Shown in pieces: positions 44,721-56,437 of a stretch of 64,000 nucleotides of DNA. A program made the translations under genes and the position numbers. This stretch comes from Eremophila alpestris peregrina (Eukaryota > Chordata > Aves > Passeriformes > Alaudidae). The DNA lies in the NCBI GenBank assembly GCA_009792885.1, contig WMCF01000201.1, forward strand, positions 75,134-139,133. Reading direction: 5' to 3'. The notes beneath the pieces were generated by a model. That model ran no database searches and was not told where the DNA came from. It saw nothing but the letters and a program-made list of their open reading frames with translations. Each line of letters begins with the position of its first letter. Position 1 is the first letter of the stretch.

Positions 44721-46148
44721 AATGAGTGGTATGGATTCAATAACAACGAAACTAGTAACTTGGAAAACAGTCTGCTTCGGAGGATGTGTTGCTTTTGTGC
44801 AGAAGAAAAGCGAATTTCCCAGCAGTCTGTCACTAAAATAAGCTGATAGTACCCGAGTAACTTGAGACTAAAAACCGGGTAAAGTTGACATCAAGAATGA
44901 CTTCGAAAACATTTTCAGAAGGGGACAACCTACAGGAATTTCCTGCTTCTTTGAGTAGTCTGCCTGCCTGTGTGGATTAGTTATTTCAATTTCATTTTAA
45001 GAGACTTCGTTTCCCTGTCTGTGAAAGGATGCATATCGCTAAGCAGAAAGGATAACCACGTGATAGATGCATGGCACTGTAAGCTTAGCGACAGATACTA
45101 TGTTTCTTTCTTTGCCAAAAAGCGTTTGCTGCTTTGTGCAATGTAAGTTAGCAGAAATGTGCTATAATTTTGTATATTTTAATTCTTGTGTCTCCAGCTT
45201 TAGGAAAGGCACAGCTGCTTTACCCACACTGCTGAGAATCTGTAATTGCCACCAGAATCTAAGGCCATTACACTGGTTAACTCTTGTTACTGTAATTAAG
45301 GGATGGTGGGCAAAGCTTTTCAGCTGTCTTCTCTTTGGGCTATCAAGTTTCCTCCAGTGCAACAAAGGAAAAGGTATAAACCAGTGCTTCCCTGCCTTTG
45401 ATGCCTCCTGAGAAGTTCAAGACACATTTATTTGCCTGTCATGCTGTAAAATATGTCTGAACAGCAGAGAGTTCATTACCTATTTCCAAACATTTGAATT
45501 TCAGTGTTCAAGCAGAGGCATTTTAAAATAGGAACTGGATCATCGTGTTTTGTTTTTCCTCAAGTAATACAAGAAATGAGAAATAATTTCTAAACATTTG
45601 TGTTGAGATAGCATCTGGCATGCTATTATTTAGGTAAAAAATGTCTTTTTTACAGGAAAAAAAAAAGGAATGGGGTTTAACACTACTATTATTTATTTGT
45701 ACCATTTGTGTGTCCTAACTGAGTACTTGACTGCCATTATGCCAGACACTCAAGCGACAACTTCAAGAGACTGAAGTTATTTTACTTCATAAAATTAGTT
45801 GATCTTGTGCATGAAGAAGTTCAGGTATACACCAAGTAGCATACAAGGGGTAATTTCTGCACTACCAATTTAATTTCACTGCATAAATCTTCTTGTGCTT
45901 TCCCCCCTGCCCTCCTTTGCCTGAACTCTGTGTTCAAAGAGTCTGAATGTATAAGTGAGTTATTTCTTTAGGGTGAGAAATAGATTAAGGGAGAAAGGGT
46001 CTTTGCACGGGAAAAGCTAGTGTTAGATAGCTTGAAGCTCTGATATTGTCATGCAAGCTTTTCCTTGAGAAACTACAAATTATGACTAATGAACTGTATT
46101 TGAAATATCCCAAAGTGACTGGAGTTATGTGAGAAATGAAGCCCACTC
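44721..46148. other. Unique AT-rich DNA beside the CpG island
   Basis: No domain-bearing frame. It may be intron 1 or upstream flank, depending on the direction of transcription. Confidence 0.4.
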
Positions 46149-46149
46149 C

Positions 46150-46388
46150 TCTGTTACATTTTAAAAAATTTAATAAAGTACAATAGGGGACAAAATCAAT
46201 AAAGCAAAAGTAACAGCACTGGGTATGTAGCTGTAGCCAGAGGTACCCCAGCTAACTATAGCAACCCTTATTCTATATCCTTTTTATTACATTGGTCAAA
46301 TATACATTCATAAATGATTACACATATACAAACATTTCTTTGAACAAATTTACATATTCCAGGAACTTTTTAGCATACTCCCTCCTCT
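46150..46388 (-). mobile_element. Possible LTR with adjacent polypurine tract, minus orientation
   Basis: On the minus strand, TAGAGGAGGGAGTA (46388-46375) looks like a polypurine tract followed by TGCTAAAAAG, an LTR start. Further on come a CCAAT box (TTGACCAATG, near 46297) and AT-rich TATA-like sequence. The other end is not defined, and no partner LTR was found. Confidence 0.35.
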
Positions 46389-47100
46389 AATCCACCTTTT
46401 TAGAGCATGTGCAGTAATCTTGGTTGTGGTTTTGAGGGTCGTGTGTTACCCCACCACAATGGCCCCCTGTTCTGTGGCTTCAGCAGGTGAGAGTTCTTGA
46501 TAGTGTCAATAGCAGGGATCTTCTTCATGCCCATTCCTCAAATGTTATCTGACCATGCAGATTGTTTATTTATTTCAGTTATTGCAAGTTAACCTAAATC
46601 AACATCAGCTACTTCACAAATATGTCTGAGTTATTTTAATTATTGCCAGTACAAAAATAAAAGCATTAGTAATTATTTCACAACTATAGCTACTTCTGCA
46701 AAAGATAGCATGCTATTATAATGCACAACACATAGCATCCACTTTAAAATTTGTGAAAGCCAAAACTATAATATGTGTTTATCACAATATGTAAATATGT
46801 ATATGAAGGTGACTTATGAGCTAGTCAAAAGCTACATTGCCAACTAATGCTGCACTGACTCATCCACTTTAAGGGGAATTCATCTGGTCCTTGTTGGCTG
46901 ATGTGCAAATAAAAGGCAGGAGGGGGGAGAACTTAAGTCAATATTGTTACTTTGACATTATAGGATGGTTATTGACATGTTTGAAATATCTGAAATGAAA
47001 TAGTATAAATGTGGAAATGTCAACACCTTCTGAAAGAAGGAAGAGTTTACTTAAATATTTAGTTCCTCCCCACCCTTCTTCCTCTATTGTTAGCATTTAG
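46389..47100. other. AT-rich DNA, possibly ERV internal at its left end
   Basis: If the LTR at 46150-46388 is real, the next few hundred bases would be internal retroviral sequence, but no coding motif is recognisable. GAGCATGTGCAGTAA near 46403 resembles GAGCATGCACAGTAA near 48231. Confidence 0.3.
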
Positions 47101-47913
47101 TAAATATGTGTTTTAGTCTTATCATAAGCAAAACCAGAGGGAGGTTGGGGAGGACCAAGGAGTATGGGGAAAAAAGTAACAAAAAATGCATAGAGGTGTA
47201 ATGATTTTGAAAGGAATGAGGGACTTGCCTTTACAAACGAACTGTGGGTCTGCTGGTAAATAAAGCGAGATACTGAGAGATAAAAGAAACAATGGGAAGG
47301 ATTCCACTGATTGATAAATGAAATGAGAGATTTATCTTTACAAACAAACTATAGGTTTGCTGATAAATAAAATTGAATACTGAGAGATTAAGCTGATGCC
47401 TGAAAGACAGGCTGGAAATAAATCCCTATAGGCTGATGTCTGTTGCATTGCACCCCCACGGTAACAGGCCTTTTCCTATTAGGAAAGGACTGGGATTTCA
47501 TCCCTTGCTCACATATAAGGTAAAGAAGCCAGAAAGTTCGGTGCTTCTCTTATCCTGGTTGGCTGAGTACCAGCCCAAAACACTTGTTGGTCACCTGAAG
47601 TAAACCTCAGGACCTGTTGCCACTCCAGTTGGCAGTTTGCAAAAAGAACCCTCCTTGGTCTTTGTGTATTTAGGAAGGAACACAGAGGTGCTTAGTGCTT
47701 GTTGGGGAGCCTTAGCCAGGTGTAAAGAGCTTTTTTACATCTGTGCATGACTTCTGTTTTGTTTTTGTATAGTTTATTTTCTCTTTTATTAAACCCTTTT
47801 GCTTTACAAAACACACCCATTCATCCGTCTCTGTTATTCTAAGCCACTCTGAGAAGCTGCTGGACAAGCCTCAGGACTTGATACATCTTCATGGGGCTCA
47901 TTACACAGTAGCC
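47100..47913 (+). mobile_element. Probable LTR (family M)
   Basis: ACATATAAGG (near 47511) and TTTTATTAAACCC (near 47793) give a plus-strand TATA/poly(A) pair about 280 bp apart. The end is near CTCATTACACA (about 47911). Upstream lies an imperfect direct repeat of about 115 bp (TTTACAAACGAACTG... at 47230 and TTTACAAACAAACTA... at 47336), as in U3 enhancers. No target duplication found, and the start is arbitrary. Confidence 0.45.
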
Positions 47914-48425
47914 TCATGTAAGATTGTATCAGATGTATATAGAGCAGGTATGTTTATTGCAGTGCTGGTGGTGAGTGGGGTATCTCCACCCAATTCACCC
48001 ACCTTTGTCAAATGCTGCAGTATATTTATGCACTAAGTCTTGCTTAGTATCACTATGTCACTACAACATCATCACGCACATGCTGGAACTACTTTACATA
48101 GTATCATCTCATGGTTATTAGATAGTTCTTTTGCACTGCGCTTGCATCTCCCCAATTTGGGGGTTGGCAAGGGTCTTTTATGAAGGCTTCCAAAGTCTTC
48201 TTCCTATCTGAACTTTTCAATTTTATCTTTGGAGCATGCACAGTAACGGTGTTCCTTGGTCTGTATGATCTTAACCAACCTAAATTCTTTCTTTTTTGGC
48301 TAATTGGCTTTGCACTCGCCAATTTTTCTTTAGTACTATTACCTATCTCTAAAGCTATCAACCTTGCAAGCTTTTCCTTTTTTTTTTTGTCTATTCATCA
48401 TTAAACAACTAGTTAACCATATACT
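47914..48425. other. Unassigned sequence between LTRs M and N
   Basis: Frames of 74 and 85 codons on opposite strands (48180-48404, 48361-48104) show no recognisable domain. Confidence 0.3.
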
Positions 48426-48429
48426 AGCC

Positions 48430-48992
48430 ATTACATTATATGAAGATTTATTTTTATCATGTTATATAGATATAAACATTATGATTCAGGTTATACGGGT
48501 ATAAAGAGCTATGATTCAGGTTATATAGATATATGAAAGATCATTATTTGGGTTATATTGATATCAGGTTATATGGATATATCAGCTTATATTGTCATCT
48601 TATAACTCAAGCTATAAAAGCACCTTGTAAATTTGGCCTAAGTTATGTAGGCATCAAATGAAACAATGGGAAGACCCATAAATTCCATAAGGAATTCCAC
48701 TAGATGATACAAGGAAAAGGCAAAGGTGGGGGGATTATACTTTAGAAGGGGGTCTTAGGTATTAGGCGTTTCAGGGAGTTTATCCCTCTCAAGTACCTCA
48801 GCCAATGCAGAAAGAGAGAAGGACAAGCAGTTGGGAAGTTAGGATAAAAAGCAGGCTACATCCTCCAAAATTTTGAGATGCCTCTGGGGAAATGCCCCAT
48901 GGCCTGTCCTTTTATTGAAATAAAGTAACAGGACTCCTCTGTCTCCTTATTGGACATAAATCTCTGGTGTTTGTGGATTAATTTTTCTGACA
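48430..48992 (+). mobile_element. Probable LTR (family N, related to M)
   Basis: AATAAAGTAAC (near 48920) lies about 70 bp before an end TTTTTCTGACA at 48992, and GGATAAAAAGC (near 48844) is TATA-like. Upstream are three to four diverged repeats of GGTTATAYRGRTAT (48480-48590). It shares AAACAATGGGAAG with M (48661 and 47288). The start is not defined. Confidence 0.5.
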
Positions 48993-49006
48993 ATTTAAAA
49001 TTGCAA

Positions 49007-49605
49007 TGTTATAAATACATATTATAAAACTGGCTTTTCACAAATATTAAAGTGAATGCTGTATAATGTTGGAAAAAAATGCTCTATTAGTATAGTTTCT
49101 TTTATTTCTATTATTAATGAAACTTAGAAATAGTAGTGTGATAAAAATATATTTTTTGGGCTATAGCATGGTATTAAAGACACAACTGCTTTTGTTTCTA
49201 TAACCCAGAAAAGAGTAAAGATAATCAGAAAAATTCTCACATTTGTGGATTATCCCATCTGGCCAAAGATAACAATGACAGAAACCAGAGCCCCAGGAGA
49301 AGAATGTACAGACCCCAATTATCAGAGAAGCAGCAGAATGGCGCCACCAGAAGAAATAAAGTTACAAGATGAGATGAGGGGGATTAAGACCACGCAGGGG
49401 GAACACCTAAAAGGAATGTTTGAATCATGCCTGAAATGTATGAATATTCAACAAGCTGATGTATTTAAAGAGGTGCTTTTGGGTTATTAGGTGTGCTTTT
49501 GGCTGAATGCCAATCACCCGACCGTCAACTTTGCTTTATTGTCTCTTACTATCTTTTTATTAAACTTTTATAAAATTTACAAGAAAGTGAACCTCGTTTT
49601 TCACA
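49007..49605 (+). mobile_element. Solo LTR, family P copy 1 (P1)
   Basis: 599 bp from TGTTATAAATAC to GTTTTTCACA, flanked by perfect TGCAA repeats (49002-49006 and 49606-49610). ATTAAAC near 49559 serves as poly(A) signal. P2 (50496-51044) shares both ends but a diverged middle. Confidence 0.9.
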
Positions 49606-49675
49606 TGCAACATAGATCACTTCTAGAGCATTAAGGACCTCTCTTGATTTAAGATAATTTCAGGGGTGGACAATC

Positions 49676-50393
49676 TAAAATTACTTACCTCCCCTTATAC
49701 TTTAAACCATTCCCTTTCCACCAGTAAGGAGAAACAAATATGTGTAGATAAAAGTGGGGAAATAGCAGTTTACTAAGAAGCTAAACAGCATCCAGCAAAA
49801 ACAAACAAACAAACAAAAAACCAAACAGTAAATAATCACTAGATACAAAATTTTTTAAGTCTCTGGAAGTCCCCAGCAACAAAGAGAAGCAAAATTGAGA
49901 AGTAGCTTACTTCTACAGTATGATGCCCGCCATGGGCAACCACGCGAGGGAAAAGAGGGAAAATGGTGGACAAACCCTCCCCCCAGTACGGGGAGCTCTG
50001 CAGGTGACTGTGTGGTCCAGGAGACAAAAGGGATATGGTTGACAAACCCTGCTTGGCTCTACCTTCCCCTGGGACAAAAAAAAAAAAANNNNNNNNNNNN
50101 NNNNNNNNNNNNNNNNNNNNNNNNNNNNNNNNNNNNNNNNNNNNNNNNNNNNNNNNNNNNNNNNNNNNNNNNNNNNNNNNNNNNNNNNNNNNNNNNNNNN
50201 NNNNNNNNNNNNNNNNNNNNNNNNGGGGGGCTGCTCGGGGGGGGGGGGGGGGGGGGGGGGGGACCTGGACCTGAGTACGGATACATTGTGACCCGATCCC
50301 CCGCACTGACTCAGTCTTCCCACTCCCAACAGATGTTGCAAAATTCACTCTGAAACAGTTTCTGATTGAAAACGCAGCTTCTCAGATTGCTAC
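49676..50393 (-). mobile_element. Family L LTR, third copy, containing the assembly gap
   Basis: The left part (CTCCCCTTATAC, AAGGAGAAAC, AATAATCACTAGATAC) matches 5070-5210. The right part (TTCACTCTGAAACAGTTT, GCAGCTTCTCAG) matches 9629-9675. Tandem units of GGGAAAA...ATGG...GACAAACCC at 49945-50055 parallel those at 5868-5990. This uninterrupted copy shows that ERV1 split the other one. Confidence 0.65.
50089..50224. other. Assembly gap (136 N)
   Basis: N from 50089 to 50224, preceded by an A-run (50076-50088) and followed by a G-run (about 50237-50262). The frames crossing it are meaningless. Confidence 1.
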
Positions 50394-50495
50394 TGTTGCA
50401 AGCACAGAAACTCACTGGAAACAACCTCCTATGGAGGCCGGGGAAACAAACAAACAAAAAAATCAAAGCAAACTTCTGCCTTGTGCAAAAGCTGC

Positions 50496-51044
50496 TGTTA
50501 TAAATATATCTTATGAAATCGGCTTTTTGCAAACATTAAGATGAATGTTATATGTATAATGTTAAAATAACTCTGCTGTAAGGATATAGTTTTTGTGGTG
50601 TTTGCTTAGCCATGGTAAAGGGTTTGCTGATAGATAGATAGGCTTGTAATAAAACTGCCTGTTTGGTTGGGATAACATCCAGTGAACATACAATGAGGAC
50701 CCTGCTATTGGAATGCCTAATTATCAGCCCCTGCCATCTGAAAAGAGTATAGACCACAGCCTTCACTGGAGGTGATACAGAAGTGGAATTAAAACCACAG
50801 CCAAGAATCACGCAAAGAGTGGCCATGCAGAAAAGTTCCAAGAATACATAAAACTAGTTTTTAGAAGTATGACTATGCAATAAAAAGGTATTTAAAGCGC
50901 ACCTTCAAAGATGATAGGTGTTCTCTTGGCTGAATGCCAAGCACCCTGGCCAGCTGTGTTACCGCTTTGTTTTATTTCTGTCTCCTATTGTCTGTTTATT
51001 AAACTTCTATAAAATTTACAGGAAAGTGAACCTCGTTTTTCACA
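50496..51044 (+). mobile_element. Solo LTR, family P copy 2 (P2)
   Basis: 549 bp from TGTTATAAATAT to GTTTTTCACA. It aligns with P1 in its first 100 and last 130 bp (GGCTGAATGCCAA, TATTAAACTTCTATAAAATTTACA). Flanks GCTGC and GCCAC agree at 3 of 5 bases, so the duplication has decayed or the border is off. In the middle, P1 and P2 differ, suggesting different U3 subtypes. Confidence 0.8.
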
Positions 51045-51766
51045 GCCACAAAGCAAGAAAGGTCTGCTTGGGAAGCTCTGACTTTTTCAAGGGACGCTGT
51101 CAGTCTGCTGGCTCTTGCAGTTCTGTTTTCAGGCATGGTGCTGGGTCTCAAAGAGACAATAGCAATATGGGGCACAGATATATGTGGAATAGAGTAACAT
51201 TTTGGGTTACCCAGAACATGACCACAAACACAGGCAAAGGTATATCAGCATCAAGTCTGCCATTAGCTTTCCAGGAAATGTACCATGTGAAGTCATTATT
51301 GAAACTGTAGCCAGTTATTTGATGGGAGAGAAATTAGTGAGGCAAGAAGGACATTTTCCTTGTGGTGCCATTATTTTTACTGAGCAGAAAAAAAAATTAT
51401 TTTGATTTCACAATGTTCATCTGTATTTGAACATCTGCAAAGATCACAGATGTTACTTGACATTGTTTCAAAGTTCCAGGAATTTCTGGCATTGTTGTAG
51501 AGGGAAGAGGACCAGCCCCTAAATTTTGCACATATTGCCAGGTTCTATTTGTTAGCCTTCTGTTCTTCAAATACCTAATTTCAGTCTGTTTGAAAGTTTT
51601 GGGTTTCTAGTATATGACTGCAAAATGACTCCCATATGTTAACAGGCTATTTTTTATTATTCAGATTATCTGGATGTAAAAAAAAATACGTTTTTAGTAG
51701 AAAAATGGCAGTTCTACTTGGACTGACAAAATTAATTCTTAAATGAGGTAAATCAATTTACGCTGT
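51045..51766. other. Unique DNA, no gene recognised
   Basis: A 130-codon frame (50918-51310) starts inside P2 and runs into this interval without a recognisable domain. Confidence 0.4.
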
Positions 51767-52285
51767 TGTTCTGGTTTTGTCTGGGATAGATTTGGTTTTC
51801 TTCTTAGAAGCTGTTACAGCTCTGTGTTTTGAATTTAGTATGAGAAAAACGTTGATAACTCACTGCTGGTTTTGTTGTTGCTCAGTAGTGCTTACTCTGA
51901 GCCAAGGACTTCTCAGTGTCTCACACTCTGTCAGTGAGATGGTATACAAGTAGTTGTGAGGTAGCAGTCATGACAGCTCACCCAGAATGGCCAAAGGGAT
52001 ATCCCAGACCATAGAATGTCATGCTCAGTATATAAACTAGGGGGAGTTGGCCAGTATGGGTTGATTGCTGCTTGGGGACTGACTGGGCATCAGTCAACAG
52101 GCGTTGAGCAGTAGTATGGTGTATCACTTGGGGTAGGTTTTGGTTTTTGTTTTAGTCCTCTCATATTGTTATCTCCCTTTTCATTACAATTAATACTAGT
52201 AGCAGTAGTAGATTTTACTTTATTTCAATCATTAAATCCTTCACTCAATACACAAGTTCTACTTTTTACTGATTTTCATCCCCCA
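51767..52285 (+). mobile_element. LTR family B copy 2 (B2), 3' end missing
   Basis: Starts TGTTCTGGTTTTGTCTGGG and follows B1 through CCAAAGGGATATCCCAGACC (near 51990), the TATA region (CAGTATATAAAC near 52025) and ATTAAATCC (near 52232). The B1 end ...ACGACA is absent; CR1 sequence begins within about 10 bp. Confidence 0.8.
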
Positions 52286-52289
52286 TCTT

Positions 52290-53350
52290 AGAGGCCTTTT
52301 GCTGGACCCCTTTGAGTAGCTCCACAGTTCCCCTGTAACAGGTAGCCCAGAACTAGGTCAAGCGTTTCAGGTGTGGCATCACCAGTGTTGGATAGAGGAG
52401 AAGGAGCACCTCTGTCAGCCTGCTGACAATACACTTTGCTTAATGCAAACCAGGATACTGGTAACCTTCTTTGCCACAACGTGCACATCATTGGCTCATG
52501 TCCAACTCGGTGTCCATCAGGACTCCCAGATCCTTTTCTGACAAGTTGTTTTCCGGCTGGGCAACTCACAGCATATAGTGATGTGTGGAACTGCTCCTCA
52601 ACAGATACAGGATTTGAACTTCTCTTTCCTGAACTTCCCAAGAAATGTTTGCCCATTTCTTCAGCCTGTCAAGCTTGTGCTGGATGATAGCATATCCATC
52701 TGGTCCAATAGCCATTCCTCCCAACTTTGTGTCATCAGTAAAATCACTCTGCCCCATTGTGAAGATCACTATAAAAGATGTTAAACAGGATTCACCTGGT
52801 ATTGACTCTTGGTATTGACACTACTATTTTACAGCCTCCAACTAGGCTTTGCATTGTTCTTCCCCACCCTCAGGGCCTGGCCATTCAGCCAGTTTTCAAT
52901 CCACCTCCCCATCCAGCCCCTAAAGCACCTGAGGGTCTATGAGGCTGTTACATGAGACAGTGCCAAAGACCTTACTGAGGCCTTGCAGACAGTAGCTACT
53001 GCTCTCCCCACATTTACCAGACACATCAGTACATTGTAGAATGTTACCAGGTTGAGGACTTGCCTGTAGTGAAACATGCTGACTACTGCTGAGGAGTTTC
53101 TTGTCTTTCATATGCCTTGAAATGGTTGCCAGAATGTAAATTTTTTCCAGTATCACTTTCCTAGGGATCAAAGTGAGGCTAACTGGCCCTGCTCCTTCCT
53201 CTTGCCTGTCTTGAAGAGAGGTATGACATTTTCTCTCCTACAGTCTTTGGGCACTTCTCCCAGATTCTGTAACTGAGCAAAGATAATTGAGAGTACCTTG
53301 CTCTCTGCCAGCTACATTAGCAGATGTGGGTGTTTTCCATCAGACCCCAT
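52290..53350 (-). mobile_element. CR1 LINE fragment, reverse transcriptase and 3' region, degenerate
   Basis: Read on the minus strand, the sequence follows the CR1 second open frame in order. ISRHMKDKKLLSSSQH is in the frame 53171-52920. FTDDTKLGG, the reverse transcriptase active-site motif with Ala changed to Thr in the usual FADD, is followed by IIQHKLDRLKKWA in the frame 52769-52566. Between and after them the frames are broken by many stops and indels. It covers about the last third of the polymerase and part of the 3' region. CR1 is the main non-LTR retrotransposon of birds and reptiles. The fragment is old and inactive, and it abuts the truncated LTR B2. Confidence 0.88.
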
Positions 53351-53555
53351 GTATTTATCTCAACAAAAGTTACTATACATTACACTCATTTTCTGTGGTA
53401 CAAGTAACACCTTATACCAATAGCAGTAAAGAATTCTGAAATGGTAGCGCTGATACCCTGGCTAGCCTAATCAGTTCTAGATCTGGATACAGCATAAATA
53501 TGAGAGAGGTGAAATAAAATAAGCCTGAATCTCATCTTGAGACATGGATGAAGTG

Positions 53556-54010
53556 TATATTTGGGCTATTTTTGGCTGGGGTAGGGGTAATTTCTTCATA
53601 GTAGCTAATATGGGACTATGTTTTGTATGTATGCTGAAAACGGAGTTGATAACATAAAGATGTTTTTGTCATTGTTGAGCAACACTTGGACAGCATCAAG
53701 GCTTTTTCTGCCTCAGCAGTGAATGGGCTGGGAAAGCATCAGAAGCTGGGAGAGGACACAGCTGAGATAGCTGACCCCAACTGAACAAAGGGATATTTAA
53801 TGCCATATGATATCATGCTCAGCATAAAAAGCTGGGGGAAGAAGAAAGGGGGAATGGGGTGTGATGGTGTTTATCTTCCTAAGTAACCATTACGTGTGAT
53901 GGAGCCCAGCTGTTCTGGAGATGGCTGTACAACTGCCTGTCTGTGTGTTGCAGTGAATGAACTCCAAGTATCCAATAAAATTTCCCTTGCAAGGCCGTCT
54001 TCGCACTCTA
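53556..54010 (+). mobile_element. LTR family B copy 3 (B3), diverged
   Basis: TTTTTGGCTGGGGTAG, ACTGAACAAAGGGATATTT, ATGATATCATGCTCAGCATAAAAAG and AATAAAATTTCCC (near 53976) follow B1 in order. The ends are too diverged to place a target duplication, and the right end is missing. Confidence 0.75.
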
Positions 54011-55585
54011 AAACATTATCAAAACCACCCTTTCTTCTAAGCCTGTAATAAAACAAAAAACTTTCTAAAGACATTTGATTACTTACACCAAATGAAAATG
54101 AAAATCTGTTTTAATATGTTATCTTTGAAGAAAAAATATTTGGTTCTACTTAAAGCTGTTTAGCTTTTATGGTTGAACACAGGTTGTTGAACAGTTGATG
54201 AAATATGCAGATACTGCTAATCAGTACAGGTAATTGCATCTTGCATAATGAGCATAAATGCATAGGAGGATAGATAGAAAATTGAGATTTCAAAGTAAAA
54301 CAAAAGTAGTTTTTTGAGTTTTAATGCAGTTTGGGGTCTGACGCAGATTAACTATACTGTAGGCCTCAAACTGCAAATGTTTGTACATATACATAATGCT
54401 CCTCTTGGAAGTAGATTCTAGTGTGAGCCATCTGGTATTTTGTGTGTGTTTTCATGTGTCTTTTGCAAAGCTGACAGGAGGTTCCTTGATGTGGACAGTG
54501 GAATAACTGCCAAAAAAAAGGGGTGTGAGACACTAATTTTAAAGAAGTAAAGATTCTTAGGAAAGTTAAAATTGTAGTTAAAAATAGATTTGCTGATATA
54601 GCTGAAATGAATAGATGAGCTTTGCTGAAATCAGTTAAAAATTAGAGGATAGTTAGAAGAAGCCAGATCTGAGATAAACTATCCCGGATCTACTAACTCA
54701 TTGCTTGTCAGCTTCATATTTATGTAGCTGTGTTTTCAGTGAAAAACAGGGAAACTGATCTACACAATCCCAGGAACACAAGACAATTGCAAACCTCCTG
54801 TTTCCAGAAATCATTGAAATAGCCCTGGAAAACAAGAAACAAGGACTTCTACCAAAGATTCATCAATCACATCTGCATTGAAAGGGTCGGAAGTTTTGAC
54901 TAGGAAGACTCATTTTACTTCTTCCTTTTGGTGACCACTCCTCATAAAAAGACCACCGACCCATTTCAGGGAACAAACTATGCATGCTTAATAGCCTTTT
55001 TGGCAATTAGCATATGAAGCGGAGAAGAGGAGGCGACAAGGGTATGAATATGCATTTGTATTTCGTGTATTCAACACTTTTGTAAATAAATGGCTTTGTA
55101 ATTACCTATGATCTTTGCAGTTCGGATTAGGGAGCTATCCCATGTGCCGCCTGGCTTCGTAATAAACATACACTTTCTAACTTTAACTGTTAGAGGGTTT
55201 TTTGTCAGTCACAGTTGGATATCGATATTAGATCGATATTCATATTTTAATAAATTATAAGTATCTTTGAGGGCTGCAACCTTAACCTTTAAAAGTCAGT
55301 TCTTCAACTACTCTAAAATGTAGTAAGTATCACTCTGTGTTATTCTTCTCTGCCACCAATCCCTTCTCCAGAGTGAAAATTAAAAAGGCTAAGAGAGCAC
55401 TTGCCTTCACATTTTGCCATGTTCAAGTGAATTCCAGCCTGATGACAAGTTTTTACCTCTGTATTTCACTTCCTTGGAAAAAGAGGTGGAAAAAAGACAG
55501 CCTGATCTCTGCCAGACCAAAGGGTGCACACTCATCACCTTGGTCAGCTAGCTTTGGGGACTTGAGCCACACAACACTAAAAAAA
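54011..55585. other. Unique AT-rich DNA
   Basis: No gene recognised. GATATCGATATTAGATCGATATTCATAT at about 55220-55247 is a small imperfect repeat of ATCGATAT. Confidence 0.4.
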
Positions 55586-55590
55586 CTACT

Positions 55591-56432
55591 TGTGGGGAGT
55601 TAGATTTGTTTCTTTTTCTTTTTTACTTATAGAATTTCTTCCCATAAGTAGCTAGGACACCAACTACTTGAAACTTATCAGTACTTAAGCAAAAGACAAA
55701 AGAAATGGCCAGAAGAGAGAAGGGAGGACCGGGCTGCACTTTTGTCTCAGGGAGTTTCCCCGGGAGGGAGAAGATAATGTAAGTTTTTGGGAGCAGGTAA
55801 AGGGCAGGGGTGGAGGGGCAGTGAGGAGTCTCTTGTTCTTGGGATTTGGGGAGAGAGGACACTGCCAGGCTGTTGCTTGCTGCTGGAGGAGTTCACTGTT
55901 ACCACCGAGTTCGGTTCTGGGAAATCTACCCCCATCTGCTCATGTACCCGGGAATCCTGAGCTCACCTCATCCTCCTGTTGGAGCTGGGCTGGTCCTATC
56001 CTGCGGCCACTGCTTCTCTGGCACTGCTTTGAGGTTTTTGGCTACACTGTGACCTCGCACCCCCTGCCCTGCTGGGACATCCCTGCTGCCATTCCAGCCA
56101 CCACTGCGGAATTTCCCATCTACCTCTTCCACCAGCCCAGGATCTTCCACTGTTCCAGCTTGGTGCTCTCAGGGCCACCAGGATCAGACTGTCCTGGGCT
56201 TTATGGAGCAAAGCCCCTAGAGGTTCTTGGTTCTGTTTATTATTAATGCTGTAGCTGGTTGTTTTGTTTGCTTTGTTATACATATTAGTAAAGAACTATT
56301 ATTCCTACCCCCATACCTCTGCCTCTTTAATTTTTTAAATTATAATAATCCAGAGGGAGGGGTTTTGAATTCTCCATTGCAAGGGAGGCTCCAGCTCTTC
56401 CCTGGCAGATACCTGTCTTTCAAACCAAGACA
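55591..56432 (+). mobile_element. Solo LTR, family A copy 3 (A3)
   Basis: 842 bp from TGTGGGGAGTTAG to AAACCAAGACA, the reverse of A1 and A2. Flanks CTACT (55586-55590) and TTACT (56433-56437), one mismatch. AGTAAAG near 56287. The 141-codon frame inside corresponds to no frame kept in A1 or A2. Confidence 0.88.
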
Positions 56433-56437
56433 TTACT

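Noticed and set aside
47230..47400. Repeats as a CRISPR array
   Set aside because: Only two diverged long copies without uniform spacers. The host is a eukaryote, and this is LTR U3 structure.
49839..50353. Frames of 75-169 codons containing X residues
   Set aside because: They cross the N gap and are not real.
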